A DNA stretch of 64,000 nucleotides from Mansonella perstans (taxonomy: Eukaryota > Nematoda > Chromadorea > Rhabditida > Onchocercidae): positions 310,001 to 374,000 of the forward strand of contig JBAMDO010000579.1 in the NCBI GenBank assembly GCA_037074765.1. Direction: 5' to 3'. Both the position numbers and the translations under genes were made by a program. The notes below the pieces were generated by a model, which ran no database searches, was not told the origin of the DNA, and worked only from the letters and a program-made list of their open reading frames with translations. The stretch's first letter is position 1; every line of letters begins with the position of its first letter. Below, piece after piece: positions 52,281 through 64,000 of the stretch.

Positions 52281-53331
52281 AAGGATTCTTTCATAAAAAC
52301 ATCGCATTACTTGAAGGTTTATCATGATTTTTTACTGTAAAGAAAAAGCTATTATCGATTCTAGATGTGGCGATTCCGATGCTTCTCATGATTTCATTGC
52401 TTTTCTTCCACTTCCATAAACTTTCCACTATCAATGATCTATTATGGTTCACCTCATCTCCAGTTTTTCTAGCTTTAAAATGTTTTTAAAATGGAAATGT
52501 TTTCGGCAAAACCTTCTTTACTCACAAAGTGAACTCTGAATAAACCATATGAACATTACTTGCAAAAGAAGATTTAAAAATTTGCTAATAAAGAAGCTTC
52601 AAACAAAATTAATTAGTAAACCACTAGAAAATTTAAAAAAAAAAACCAAATATGCTTAACACTTTAAGCTTTTTTTCTGAACCAAATTCTGGTGATTTTA
52701 AAAACTGCGAGCAAAGAATTTGTGGTGAGTATATAAATAAGAGTGAACTGATCGCTTGGAACATAATGGAAACATCTAGCAAAGTCTTATGACTTTAAAA
52801 GCCGCGGAATAACTCCTTGTCTATTATGAGAATTACCTTTCAATGGCCGCAGTTTCTTAAATGCTTTATTAATCTAAATAATTCTAGGAAATCTCTGTGC
52901 GTTTAACAATGATACTGAAGAACGAAATGAAACAGATATGAGTAAGATAGAAAGAGAAGAGCTGAAAAATAATTGAAAAAAGAGTGAGAAAACAATCGTA
53001 GTTTCCCTGGTCTGATCTCTTCAACATCTTCATGAACAGATTTCTTAATCATAGCATTACTGATAATGGAATTTATTTGATGATATCTGGAAACGGTAAT
53101 CAGCTCTCATCAACTGCGAACAGACTGTAAAGTTAAATTTACCTCTTCATTTTAGCAGCATTATTTAGCATATTCAGTGCTTTATTTTTGGTGATGTTGT
53201 TTGGATGTTTCTTGTCTGTTTCATTATTTATTCCAAGCAACTGATTCTCGAAAAGCTGTAACAAAATTCGCATTCCTTTAAAAGTTGAGATTGTCCACAT
53301 GCATAAACACGGGAAAATTTTTGCAAGCGCA
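52281..53331. other. intergenic, 3' side of the TP53INP-like gene
   Basis: No exon supported. It should contain the 3' UTR of the minus-strand TP53INP-like gene; tttatt (AATAAA on the minus strand) occurs at about 53183. Confidence 0.5.
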
Positions 53332-54282
53332 TTAAAGACAGTAATTAATTAATGATAGCATTTTGTTGATAACAAACTGCACCTTTCGCTCCAACTCCTT
53401 TCTTTCGATAGCCTTCTGCTTTGCTTGACGCATTCGTTCGACATGCTTCCCCGATATTCTGTTGCGATATCCTCTGCTTAAATCCTGCGTACAATCACAT
53501 CTGACAGCTTCCTCTGCCAGTGCGTCATTATGCGGAAGAGTCAATGCAGGTGACAGTGATCGCAAAGACTCCGTAGCCACCGTTGAGAGTTCATCATCGA
53601 TTGCTATTAGATCCGGTTCCGGAACAATCACCGGTGTCGAACGACCAGAAGATAGTTGTCCTATCAACAGAAATGTTTACGTATGTGTAGGCTTAATTAT
53701 TTGGCTATTTTGAATAGCAAAAAATTTGGTAATTTGTTAAATGATATGGGCAATAGATAATAATCAAGCAATACTCTGTTTCCGACTGCTGCGCATACCT
53801 AATAGTATTAATACTACATTACCATATAAATTTTATTCAGAAATGATGAAAGTCATTCTTACCATCAAGCAAAATCCAATCGTCATCCTTAGCTTCCAAA
53901 CTTCCACTCGGTAAAGTACAACCAATCAAATCAGTCGAATTCGTCAGCACGGTAACATTCTCCTAAAAATCATAAAATACTTTTGTTATTTTCCTCAACT
54001 AAGCCTTGATAGTTTCCCAGAAGAATTCGCTAGAAATCCTGAACAAAACTAAATTGCAATAAAAGTTTTTGTAGGATACTTTTTTATACAGCTAAACTGT
54101 TGACGAATTTCAAGGTCACTTGATAATGTCTTAATGAACCATTAATTTCAAATCAACAGGCAAAAAAACTGGAACTGTCATTTGTGTTCAAACAAACTGG
54201 AAAAGTTTATAGTACTTACTTTTGTATTGTTGTTATTGACATCCTCACTGCCAAAGAAATAACCATAGAAAGCGTCCAGCAT
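53332..54282 (-). CDS. TP53INP/DOR-family autophagy and nuclear cofactor
   Basis: Three exons from right to left: 54282-54220, 53961-53863, 53660-53332, phases 0 and 1; 163 residues. The N-terminus MLDAFYGYFFGSED resembles the MFQRLSSLFF start of vertebrate TP53INP2/DOR. Next comes an acidic LC3-interacting region, KDDDWILLD, with W50 and L53 as the two hydrophobic anchors. A Ser/Pro-rich middle follows (SSGRSTPVIVPEPDLIAIDD), then a basic helical C-terminus (GKHVERMRQAKQKAIERKEL), which in the family binds nuclear or nucleolar partners. Family members shuttle from the nucleus and bind Atg8 proteins to promote autophagosome formation; Drosophila DOR also coactivates the ecdysone receptor. The last exon may lose a few C-terminal codons by an unseen splice. 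Assignment rests on the paired motifs, not on long identity. Confidence 0.8.
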
Positions 54283-54942
54283 GTTGCACTTGATTAACGA
54301 GGTCGACGAAACTTGGGAAAAGTTCGTAAAAAAATACGAGTTCTTTGTTGGACAAATAGGAATTACGGAAAAAGAATTTTTGTACAGGAAAGACTGATCA
54401 GTATTGGCAAAATAATAAATTTGCTGCAGAGAGATGATAGATTTTGGTAAAGTAAGTAAGATTGTCTAAGGACGATAAATTCAATAATGAAAATAACTGT
54501 AGTGGTTAAAGGAAATGATGAAGTAAGGAAGCAAGCAAGTGAGGATTGTTGTACGGGGGATGCCTGAAATGACCACTGAGATTAATTAAGAAATCACAGC
54601 ATTGTGATAATAATAGCAATGCAACAATAAATATACTTCAGTACAAAGCTATTATTTGAGCAAAGTTTCAACAAGTGAAGCATTTCTCATGTAAGGTAAG
54701 ATCAATTATCATTTTTATGAGAGAAAACAACCTAAACAATTGAAATCTTTTTGGAATTGAAATGACTGGAAAGAAATAGTTGGACCTTGTGAACATCCTA
54801 CAAACAGAGTTGTAGAAATAAAGACAGGCAAGAGATTAATTAGATTTCTATACACTTCGTCCTTGACCGTACTAACTCGATCTTAGAATTAACGACATGC
54901 TAAAATATATCTAATTTGTGAATAAAATTCCCGAATGCAAAG
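54283..54942. other. upstream region of the TP53INP-like gene
   Basis: No exon seen on either strand. It should include the promoter and any untranslated leader of the minus-strand gene starting at 54282. Confidence 0.5.
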
Positions 54943-55335
54943 AAATATGCAAGAAAATGCAACAATTTGAATTTCTATTGGAAAAAATTTGACTTGAAAG
55001 CTATTCAGTTTCTAAGGTCTATTTATCGTTGAGCGTTTAACCAACTACGCCTTCTAGTGATGCAATACTTCGTTATTCTTATAATTATTCCTCGTAATTT
55101 CCTCTCATAACTTTTATTTAGGAGCCACAAAAATTGATGCATATGAAGGAAAGATTAATTTAAATTATCAATGCGAAGATTAATTTAAATTATCAGTCTG
55201 AATTTTCTTTAATTTAATATTTAAATTATCAATCTAAATTTAATCTGTTTAATTTTAGATAAATTAGAAGAAATCGATGGTTTAATATTTTGAGATATAT
55301 TAAAAGAAATCGATTGATTAAGCATTTCGAGGAAT
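54943..55335 (-). repeat. LTR-like repeat, copy 2, inverted
   Basis: Reverse complement of 48441-48802, matching along nearly the whole length with scattered substitutions. A small internal duplication of aagattaatttaaattatca makes it about 30 bases longer. No Pao coding remains were seen on either side, so it looks like a solo LTR or a moved fragment. Confidence 0.7.
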
Positions 55336-58300
55336 AGTAAAGAAATCAAGTTTTAAATGAGGACAAAAAATCGAAGAGTATGCACAAATTGAAAAGTGTA
55401 GACATTTCGTTGCTCTACTCTAATATGCTTTATTCCTATATCTCATCATTGTAGTTTAATTTCAAAATAATTCTTAAAAGGTCATTTCTACTAGCTACTC
55501 CTATTGAATCACGAGAATTCTTTAATCAACGAAAAAAAAACGAGCAACAATCTCAGTAAGCATTGCACAAAGATTATCGGTTAGATGAATGAGAAAAGCA
55601 AAACATAGCAACGCACGATTGATTTTTCAAACAAATGAGATAAAAATCCATTCCATTGGATGAGAGTGGAGCAGTTGAAATGTTTTTAATCTTCGTTAGA
55701 GCACAGTGGTCGATAATGGTGAAAGTGGCACTTCTGGTACCGGGCTTCTCATTGAAATTTGTTTGAGAAAAAAGCTCACTCTGGTCGCAATGAAAAACAC
55801 TCCCATTTATCTTTTCTTCAACGAGCAAATAAAGCAGAAACTACTCGCTCTGTTTGTTTTTCAAGTTAATTTCTCTCTTTTTTCAATATCATTTGAAAAG
55901 ATGAATTTTTTTTTTTCAATTTAACAGTCTTTTTCTTGCCAAAATGTATTTTCTTGTTACATACTACGCTTTCTACATTATATTGTTGAAGCAATTGAAA
56001 AATGGATACACATCATAATGACACATTTATTATTGTTGAAGAAAGATCGAGTACACTGTTAAATCGGAAAGCACAGATGTGAGTGTTAACTTCACATGTT
56101 ATGATTCAATGGGTTTTTAAAGGCAAATTTGCAGCGTACTTTTTCTCATAATATAAAAAATTGAGTAATACTTCAAAACAACTTTTTTATTACTATAAAA
56201 ACATGCATATATTTCTACGCTTGTGCTATTCCAGGATTTCAGATCATTGATGACTAATTAATAGTGAAGAAATTTGAAAATCTTGCAAGAAAAGAGAATC
56301 TGATATTAGGATCAGTACTATTAGAAGATACACGATAAGTCTATGCAGAAATATTTCAAACACACTAAAAACAGTATTAAAAAATAACTGAATTTAAAGT
56401 GATCAGTACCAACTAAAATTTCAAATGTTACTTCAAAATGTTGCAGAGAGAAGGATCAGATGAAATGCTGACAAAAGTGTTCTTTCCGCATCAATTTACT
56501 TGACAATTTCTAATTTGATGAAGATATCTTAATAAACTCAGTGTAGTTGCAAGGGTTCAGTAATTCTGATCTCATTACGGAGTGTTCCAAATTATTCATG
56601 TGCTATTTAACAAAAATCATTATGATTCATTCAGTAAAACTCGATATATATATTAAATAAAAATTCAAGAACAAATAATTTTTAACAATTTAAATTCTTT
56701 GGTTCTTTCGACTGACTGACAAATATATATATATAAATCGAAGAAATCAGTGCAGTTATCGAAAGACAGGTCCATGGTATATTTCAAGGAATAGTATTTG
56801 ACAGTGAATCAATCCATCTTTTATTCCATGCAGTTCTTTTCACATTCACTAATTGCGACTATAAGGTGATGGAAGATATTCATGTCATTGCCAGATGACT
56901 ACCACTATATAGGTGCGATAGAAATAAATAGGTTTCAGGTACACAACTGCTAACGGCAACAAATAAATTATAGGGAATATACTTCAAAATAAATGTATAA
57001 AAAAATATGGATAATGGCTCTCACTGTGGGATCCATCAGCCGATATTCCATCTCATCTATCGTACCTGCCATTAAGAAAGGTGAATATATTTCAAGTGCA
57101 CTCATATGGATGTCATTTGCTATGGTTTTGATTTGGGGAACACGATTCAACCCTATCCTTATTCATTGAGAATCTTATTTGTTTCCTTCGGATAAATAAG
57201 CTATTCTGGACACTGAAATACTAAATGGTATCCCATAGTTTACATTACATTAATCTTTTTAAAGGTCAAAAACATTCTTATATCATGAAAAAAACGGTTC
57301 AGAGAGAATCAGTTACCTTAATAAACTGCACCATATTCTATAATGATCAATAACTCAGTACTTAACCAAATACATCAAAGAGTTCTCGGAAGAGTGAAAA
57401 TGAATATTAGCACATCTCATAATAATGAAAGCAAAAAAATGAAAAAAATACTCCTTTCACGGGGAAAAATTTTTAATCAATAAATGGGAATTGTAGTTAT
57501 AATATTAAAAGCTTGCTATATACACACGACACATAACAAGAGGATATGGGACAATTAATTAACACATAGATAAGCTGTTATACTGAACTCGTAAGACAGG
57601 GTAACTTGATAAGTTATATACAGTGAGTTATTCAATTAATCCTTCATGAATATGGCTAATAATTAGTTGAAGGAGATATTTATGTTAATTGAAAATTCAG
57701 GTATCCTTCTAAAAACTTCGTAGTTAGAGAAAGACGGAAAGAGGAATCTTTCTTCATATTGATTTCGTATATTCGTTTTTGTTGTCTTGCAAAAAGAGCA
57801 AAAATTAAATTTTTTGAAGTTTTTAGCTAGAATCTGTTTGAAAATCAGAAGAAAAGGAAGGGAATAGAAGAGAAACAAATAATTACTTCTATTACTGATC
57901 CTCTTCATGAGACATTTTGTTCGACTGGTAACAGTTGCATGCAGTACACAACACAGAAAACAAAAGTACCGGCGAAAATGTCAGCTAACTTGATGATACA
58001 CCCTTATCATTCATCAATCATCCATGATCAAGATAATGATGAAGGTGGAAAAGATGGCAGACTTTATGCTATCTATTTTCTTCTGGCTTCAACCACGGAA
58101 GATGAAACTGCGATGAAAATCAATATGCATTTAATAATGATAGCTTAAGTTCTCAATTTGAGCAGCAAAAGCAGCAATAATATAATTGCTTATTGCTCCC
58201 TCTAACAATAATCGTATCAGCACTAATTTTGTTCCTACGATCGTCATTTGAGCATTTGTCAATGAAACAGTGACAATGGAGCCTCAAGGCATAAATGAAT

Positions 58301-59178
58301 AGATGCAAATGAGATAAAAGCGTCTATCATATCTTTTAAATTTCAAAACTTTATTTAAGAAAAAGGTAGAAACAGCAGAAATGAAACCAAAACGTTTTAT
58401 TTCAATTAGTCTTGTAAAAGTAGAAGGCTTGATCTAGGTTAGTCTTGTCAAAGAAAAGATTTGATCCAGGTACCACTACTGCTCCTGTATTACTGGCAGC
58501 CATTCTTCAAATTTAAACAAAAAATGACAAAATGCAAGCGAGCACTGTTACTGCTATTACATATCAGATTTTGTCATCCAATGAAAACAGTTTTTTATTC
58601 ATCTCTGGCAATGTTTTATTCGGAAAAGTATTCCTGCAAAAGCAAAATAAATGACGCTGTTTTTTATATGAGAGTTACGAAGGGAAAAAGCAAAGAAAAG
58701 AATTTAAAAGAAAACTAAAATTAAGTAATAATAAAGAGGAACGGTTAACGTATCATCTCCAACTCTGCTCACCATTTGATTTATATCACGACGACTTATT
58801 GTAATTTTAAAAAAAATTAACTGTTTTCAAGACCTAATTTAAACTAACCAATATCGCACAAAACAACTTTTATATTGAATAAAGAAAACAAAAAGAAAAA
58901 AATTTTCGCCGTCCTTTTTCTTAATCTATCGAATCTTTGCAAAAGTGTAGGGAAATAGGAAAATCTCAGATCCTTCCTGTTCTTTTTTTTCACCTTCACA
59001 CAGGTGCTCCTTTAAAAACAATATCTGTTTAAGGAAAAAGAATTGAATGGGAAATTTCTTTACATCTTTTACGCATCCAGTAGCTAAATATATTAGGCGA
59101 TCTACTGGAATTCTCGAAAGTCGCTATAAAGATCATTGTTGTTGTTATGTTACCATGAAGAATCTCGGAACATTTCAG
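55336..59178. other. AT-rich intergenic region
   Basis: No supported gene. A minus-strand frame at 56968-57150 (VPQIKTIANDIHMSALEIYS) looks fairly protein-like but has no partners. A frame at 57939-58148 (+) is of chance length. Confidence 0.5.
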
Positions 59179-59320
59179 CGAAATATCGACAACATCGGGT
59201 TCAACTGAAGCATATATGAGCACCACCACTCATCTATCCAACGATACGTCCACTCATCCATCCACACTAGGTTATCGACCCGATGCCGTCAATCCTGTCC
59301 AAAGCAATAAACTGTGCTGA
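59179..59320 (+). CDS. possible Ser/Thr-rich exon
   Basis: Behind the acceptor aacatttcag a segment stays open 46 codons to TGA. It is unusually rich in Ser and Thr (EISTTSGSTEAYMSTTTHLS) and in C/G for this window. It reads like an O-glycosylated stalk. A donor inside (ACACTAG/gttatc) is possible. No start exon or neighbours were found, so it is an orphan. Confidence 0.28.
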
Positions 59321-62300
59321 ATACAGCGTCATCATAGAACTCTGCAGATGCTTCGCTTGTATTTTTAATTTAGGTGTGTGTCTGTTTCCCTATTTGTCTA
59401 TGATAGGATGCTATGAGAAAAATACAAGACACCATGGTAAGGCCTGTCACTCATTTTTAAACACGATAGATGGACATTGAAGCTGAGTTACGAAGGAGAA
59501 AGATGTCACTGTGTGAGAAGTGAGAAAAGAACGCAAAAAGACATCATTAAGGTTGTGATAATAGTGATTGTGTTGGAGGTTGTGATGGTAGTGGTAGTAA
59601 ATATGTGTATCGATTTATGTTTTGAAATGCTCTGAAATTTGATGAACCAATCGTTCGTCCTTCTGTGTTGACAATAATGTTTTATCTTTGCCTTCATTGT
59701 TGCATGGATAAAGTAGAGGTGTTGTAGGCTTTCTTGGTATTAATACTTAAAAAACGAGCATAAAACGATTAAAACAAAAAAAAAAAATGGGCAAATAAGA
59801 GCTCCATGATGGTGCTACTGCATTTTGGGTAAAGTTTGTACAACACTGATGAATTAGAATTAAGGATTAAATAACTGATCGAAAGAGTAAATTGTGATTA
59901 TAAGGAATGATAAATACGGTTTGAGAAGAATAAGAGAATATCGCAAATGTTGGCAAAGCGATGAGAAGAGAAAGTGAGATCTTCTCGATCAGAGAAGTGA
60001 TGTGAAAGATGAAAAACAACACTGTGAAGTTTCAATCAATCCAGCAGTGTTATGAATCTGACGATTTGTACTTTATCCGAGAATTGTTATGTAGGCTTCG
60101 TCACAATTTTCTCATTCACTTTCAAAGATATGTAAACATATAGAATATGTATGCTTAAACATAAAAATGTAACAATACGAAGTAAGGAAAGCTGACTGAA
60201 AATAAATCGGTCGATGATCATTATTGATTGATTGCTAAGAATCAAAAATGGCAGAAATGTGATACAATATGAAATGCACTTTTTTGATAAACAAAGCGAA
60301 AAAGCAAATTGTTTGTGGATAGCCCTATAGATAACATGTAGAAAAGCTAAAAGATCAATTTCACATAATTAATTTCCTATTAGCATATTTTTTCTCTGTG
60401 CAAATTTTGAATTGATCAAAGAAAAAATTGATCACTTAGGCTTTTGATTTTGTGAGATTAGTATCGGTGATTCTTGGAGTTGAACAAAATCTGTGTTAAA
60501 TTTGTAATTTACAACTCATACCGCGAATTAACGATTTGGAATTAGGGTTGTAAGTTACAAAATATTTTCTTTCGAAGCGGATTGTAATACGAGTTCTTAA
60601 GCCGTTTTATATCCCTTATAATAGATTCGTGTTATTTGAATTGCTTGTACTTTTGACCTTTAGCAGTTCATGTGAGCAGTTTGACCTAGATCATCAGTGT
60701 GAACTCTAGCTCTTCTATTGCTACCATGACAGTGTAAATTAGTAGCATTTGAGATTTATCATCTTCGTCTAATCTGCACATACTATCTCACTTTATCTTT
60801 CCTTCTTTTTCATTTTCCTTTATCAATTAAAAACATACACAGAGGAATGGACCTGTTTTGAATATGATCAACAAATCAGCATAATTACAGTATTGAAATA
60901 GGAAGACCACAACAGGTATGATTAAAACCGGAAAAGTTGGTATTTTTTTGCACATATCACAAATGAAGGAATAATAGAAAAGAGAAGTGCCTAAACATTT
61001 TCATAAATTTTGAATGATACATTTATTTCAAGATTGATGTCGTTCAGTAATTTAAATTTTAGGATCCTCTAAAAGTTATGGGAATTCTACACCTTTGTTT
61101 CGATTCTTGAATTGTGTTTCTCCTAGGAAAGTTCAAAATTTTTTTCAAATTTTAAAGTGCTTAACATTGCTTACTCTCGTGATATTTGAATTGTATTATG
61201 CCAACTGATAAAAGCTCTCTTCGCTTAGCTGATCGCGATTTTTTAAACGTATTTGCACTTTAAAAAAATCTATTGACAGCTGTCGCAAGAACAAATTGAA
61301 GTAATTAATTTGAACAACTAGAATTGTTTACTCTTTTAGGAAATGGATAATCTACTAATGGGATATAGCGAATACCTGATCCGTCGTAAGTAAGCGCGAG
61401 GCGTCGTAAGTAAGTAAGCGCTAATAATACCTGATTGCTGTCGGTTGTAAAACACATGCACCACAAACTGAAGTTTCATTTAAATTGGTTGATTTTCTGA
61501 ACAGCAAAATTAAACCTTTTCTCTATATTTATCATGAATAATTTCCAATGTCAAGTTTGAAATTATGCCAGAACATTAAAACATAACAAATTAACAGTGT
61601 GGTGATTATTTCATATAAAAATTCAATAATGAATCAGAACTATGCAGCATGTATGAAATACAATAAAGAGAGGAGATAAAGTACGGTTCAAAACAAAGTT
61701 TGGTATGATACGAATTGAATGAAACAAGAACAAGTTAATATTGGATAATAACAGGATGGTCTTGATGTTTCACTAATCATACTTCATTGTGTACAATTTT
61801 TAAAGATTAGAACTGGGCATTTCTCCAAGGTTAAAAAAGAATGAACAACAAAATCTGGATCCGGACGAAGAATAACACTGGGGACACTGGAAATGAGAGA
61901 AAATATATTTTGCCTGGATTAAGATGTTGTCTGAAGCCAATACGATTATCCTTTATTTTAGGCAAGTCAATGATTTAAGTCAATGCCAAGTTTATTTGGA
62001 TGCCAATAATTGAGAATTGTTCCTATTCAAAATTAATCTTCAGAATATCTGGCCACAATTGAATAATTCTCTGTTTTAATGTTCTCAAAGTGGAGCAGCT
62101 CTCAAGTCAAAGTAAAAATGACCGTGAAAAAATATGAATAAATTGTAAAGAAAAAGAAAAGAAAATGCATGAACGAACAATTAAAAAATTAAAGTTTCGA
62201 CAATTAAATTTAAAGATAAATAAATTACTTGTCATTCAAGGCATGTTGCAAATGCACTGCTAAAAAAGTGCTCCCCACTTAATTACAGATTTGTTTGCTT

Positions 62301-62321
62301 CAGCTGTGAGCAGAAAAGAAA
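59321..62321. other. AT-rich intergenic region
   Basis: No supported gene. It contains a low-complexity GT-rich stretch at 59550-59610 (ggttgtgatggtagtggtag) and a small tandem duplication of cgtcgtaagtaagcg at 61383-61418. Confidence 0.55.
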
Positions 62322-62919
62322 ATGAAACCTATCCGAATTCTTGTTCGCACCAGCGCTTTACGTAATTAAATTCTAATACTCAAAAATAACTTTCGGATTT
62401 GCATGCAATATTACTGAATTTAAGTAGATTTGACGGAAAATTCAATTTATCTTTAATCTTTTAATAATATTACTGGTTACCCAGAAGCGTCCCACATAAA
62501 TTTATTTTCTTATTACGGAGCTTTTTTTCGCATTATTTGCTTCCATGTCCCCAATGCAGCCATCAGCAAGCTGCCTTGTAGCGCTTTAGTTATGTCCAAG
62601 GCCAATAGGGTTTCACCAGAACATTTGGTTATTCCTCTTTTGGACCGTTGTGCCAGTAAAGCAGTATCAGACTTATCTTCTTATGGTAACAATAGTGACG
62701 TCGGAAATTTTGAAAAAAATTTCTGTGCAAACTTTCTTTGAAATTAAATGCATTAAAAAATAGCTCTATATTCAATATGTCTATTAATTTTCAGGTCGTT
62801 CAAGGAGATCATTTGTTTTCCGCAACAGCTATTTCATTTATATCCTGATTACATTCACTTTAAATTTTAGCGGATCAATTTTGACACCCAAGTTTTTTTT
62901 CTTAAGTTTCAATTCCTAA
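62322..62919 (+). CDS. possible three-exon protein with basic N-terminus
   Basis: Exon 62322-62361 encodes MKPIRILVRTSAL and ends in phase 1 before gtaatt. Exon 62560-62685 follows ccccaatgcag in matching phase and reads PISKLPCSALVMSKANRVSP, then EHLVIPLLDRCASKAVSDLS. Exon 62795-62919 follows aattttcag in matching phase, reads GRSRRSFVFRNSY, then a hydrophobic stretch, and ends FLSFNS and TAA. The start lies about 19 bases behind a gcttcag acceptor, a good trans-splice site. The Arg-containing, acid-free N-terminus would suit a mitochondrial targeting peptide. Exons 1 and 2 look coding; exon 3 is less sure and might be read-through of UTR. Total about 95 residues; no family recognised. Confidence 0.42.
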
Positions 62920-64000
62920 ATTCTAGTTTAGTATGACTATTTTAGAATTAGTTAGGCCTTATGTACAATAATTATAAACACTGCATGAAAGTTTTGGCTA
63001 GCTGTTTACTTTTTGGTTCGACATAGTGTTTCGATCTACTTATCATGTCTTCAGAAAGTATCATTTGAAAGAGGGTAAAATGAAAACAGCGATTTTCGTC
63101 GTTCATTGTAATCATTTGGAGAATTCTATTTCCTTTACTCCTATCTATTAAGGATATTCAGTGATTTATAATTTATTTATCAGATTTAAGATGCAGTAGT
63201 AGTAGATTAGTAGTAAACAAATTTCTGAGTGGATGGATGGCCCAGACCAGAAATTAAATACTTGAATTCTAAATAAGGTCACCAATTAATCTAATGGACC
63301 AAATATTTCCTCTTTACTGCACTTTTCCAGCATTTCATGTCACTGCTTATTTCGATATATCGCGATTATAAGAAATAAAAACTGTTGTTCAAATGTTTTT
63401 CGCGAAAAGCATCAAAAGGACTCACATTTCCAATATCTACAAAAACGCCGCAAAATGATAAAGCACTGAATTATTAAAATTTGTAGAAACTGTAAAATTT
63501 GGGAATAATATAAGGTGAGCGTATACTAATAATAAATGATTAATAAAGTGAAATGATTTTGCATCCAGGATTGGGAGTAATGTCAGTATAGACAAACAAT
63601 TCATGAAGAGATAAGGAAAAGTGCATTAGACAAATGTTGAATGTTGAATGAACATTAAAATGTTAAACTGAAACCGTCATATCTTTCTCTGATGAAAAAA
63701 AGTAATTACTCCTGAACATCTCAGTAATTAGTAAGTTGTTATTCAATTAAAAGAGGCGGTCAGATAACATGACTCAATAAACTGTTAACAGTGTATTGAT
63801 TTAGAACTGATAATTTAAAACAGTCCCTTAACGGACAACCAAGTTTAATAAATACAACGAGCAAATATTTTAGCGATGAAATTCGTTAAATTCCAAGCAA
63901 ATTATGTTTTCTGACCGAACTAACAAAAAAATTTGACCAAACTAACAATGAAAAGTATCGATGGATAGTGACCGATGGCAGAGGTGGTCAATCTCATTAA
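62920..64000. other. intergenic to the window edge
   Basis: AT-rich, no exon supported. Any later exons of the gene starting at 62322 would lie here or beyond the edge. Confidence 0.5.

Noticed and set aside
56968..57150. Minus-strand frame reading VPQIKTIANDIHMSALEIYS
   Set aside because: Looks protein-like but stands alone, with no recognised family or splice partners.
1..64000. Transfer from a bacterial endosymbiont (Wolbachia-type insert)
   Set aside because: No recognisable bacterial coding stretch was seen, intact or broken.

Overview
This is an AT-rich eukaryotic window with the gene style of a parasitic (spirurid or filarial-type) nematode. Genes are cut into many short exons. Introns end in TTTTCAG-like acceptors, and donors are often GTAAGT or GTAAAT but unusually often begin GTT. 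Several start codons sit just behind a 3' splice acceptor with no donor upstream, as expected for spliced-leader trans-splicing. The best protein matches are to C. elegans-like families (an FKB-2-type FKBP, a PISY-type phosphatidylinositol synthase). Species cannot be fixed from the window. No bacterial operon, CRISPR array, rRNA or convincing tRNA was seen. All gene models below were built by hand from splice signals and phase; coordinates span first to last coding base, with exons in the evidence.

Layout: 1-6441 (+) is the 3' part of a Ser/Thr-rich type I membrane protein with a SEA domain; exon-like segments continue to about 8130. 10083-11173 (-) is CDP-diacylglycerol-inositol 3-phosphatidyltransferase. 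13807-16169 (+) is a STAR/KH RNA-binding protein with a C-terminal RGG region. 19871-20730 (+) is a complete 108-residue FKBP12-type prolyl isomerase. 21957-23304 (+) is a mitochondrial NFU1-type Fe-S scaffold. 30005-36502 (+) is a 15-exon glycine-rich-domain (DUF1399/GRDP) protein ending in a Gly/Cys tail. 39224-41162 (-) is a two-Ig-domain basigin/neuroplastin-like membrane protein. 53332-54282 (-) is a TP53INP/DOR-type autophagy adaptor with a LIR motif.

The remainder is intergenic. It holds three minisatellites (30-, 29- and 42-bp units), a decayed BEL/Pao retrotransposon (about 45700-48360) followed by an LTR-like repeat (48441-48802), and an inverted second copy of that repeat at 54943-55335. 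Several short, splice-consistent exon chains (25247-25875, 51649-52280, 62322-62919 and others) may be small unrecognised genes and are given with low confidence.

The genes are unrelated housekeeping, membrane and RNA-binding functions with no shared pathway. I found no clearly new multi-gene system. The most interesting points are the SEA self-cleavage site with several possible C-termini, the nematode LIR protein, the Gly/Cys tail of the GRDP protein, and the small unplaced genes.
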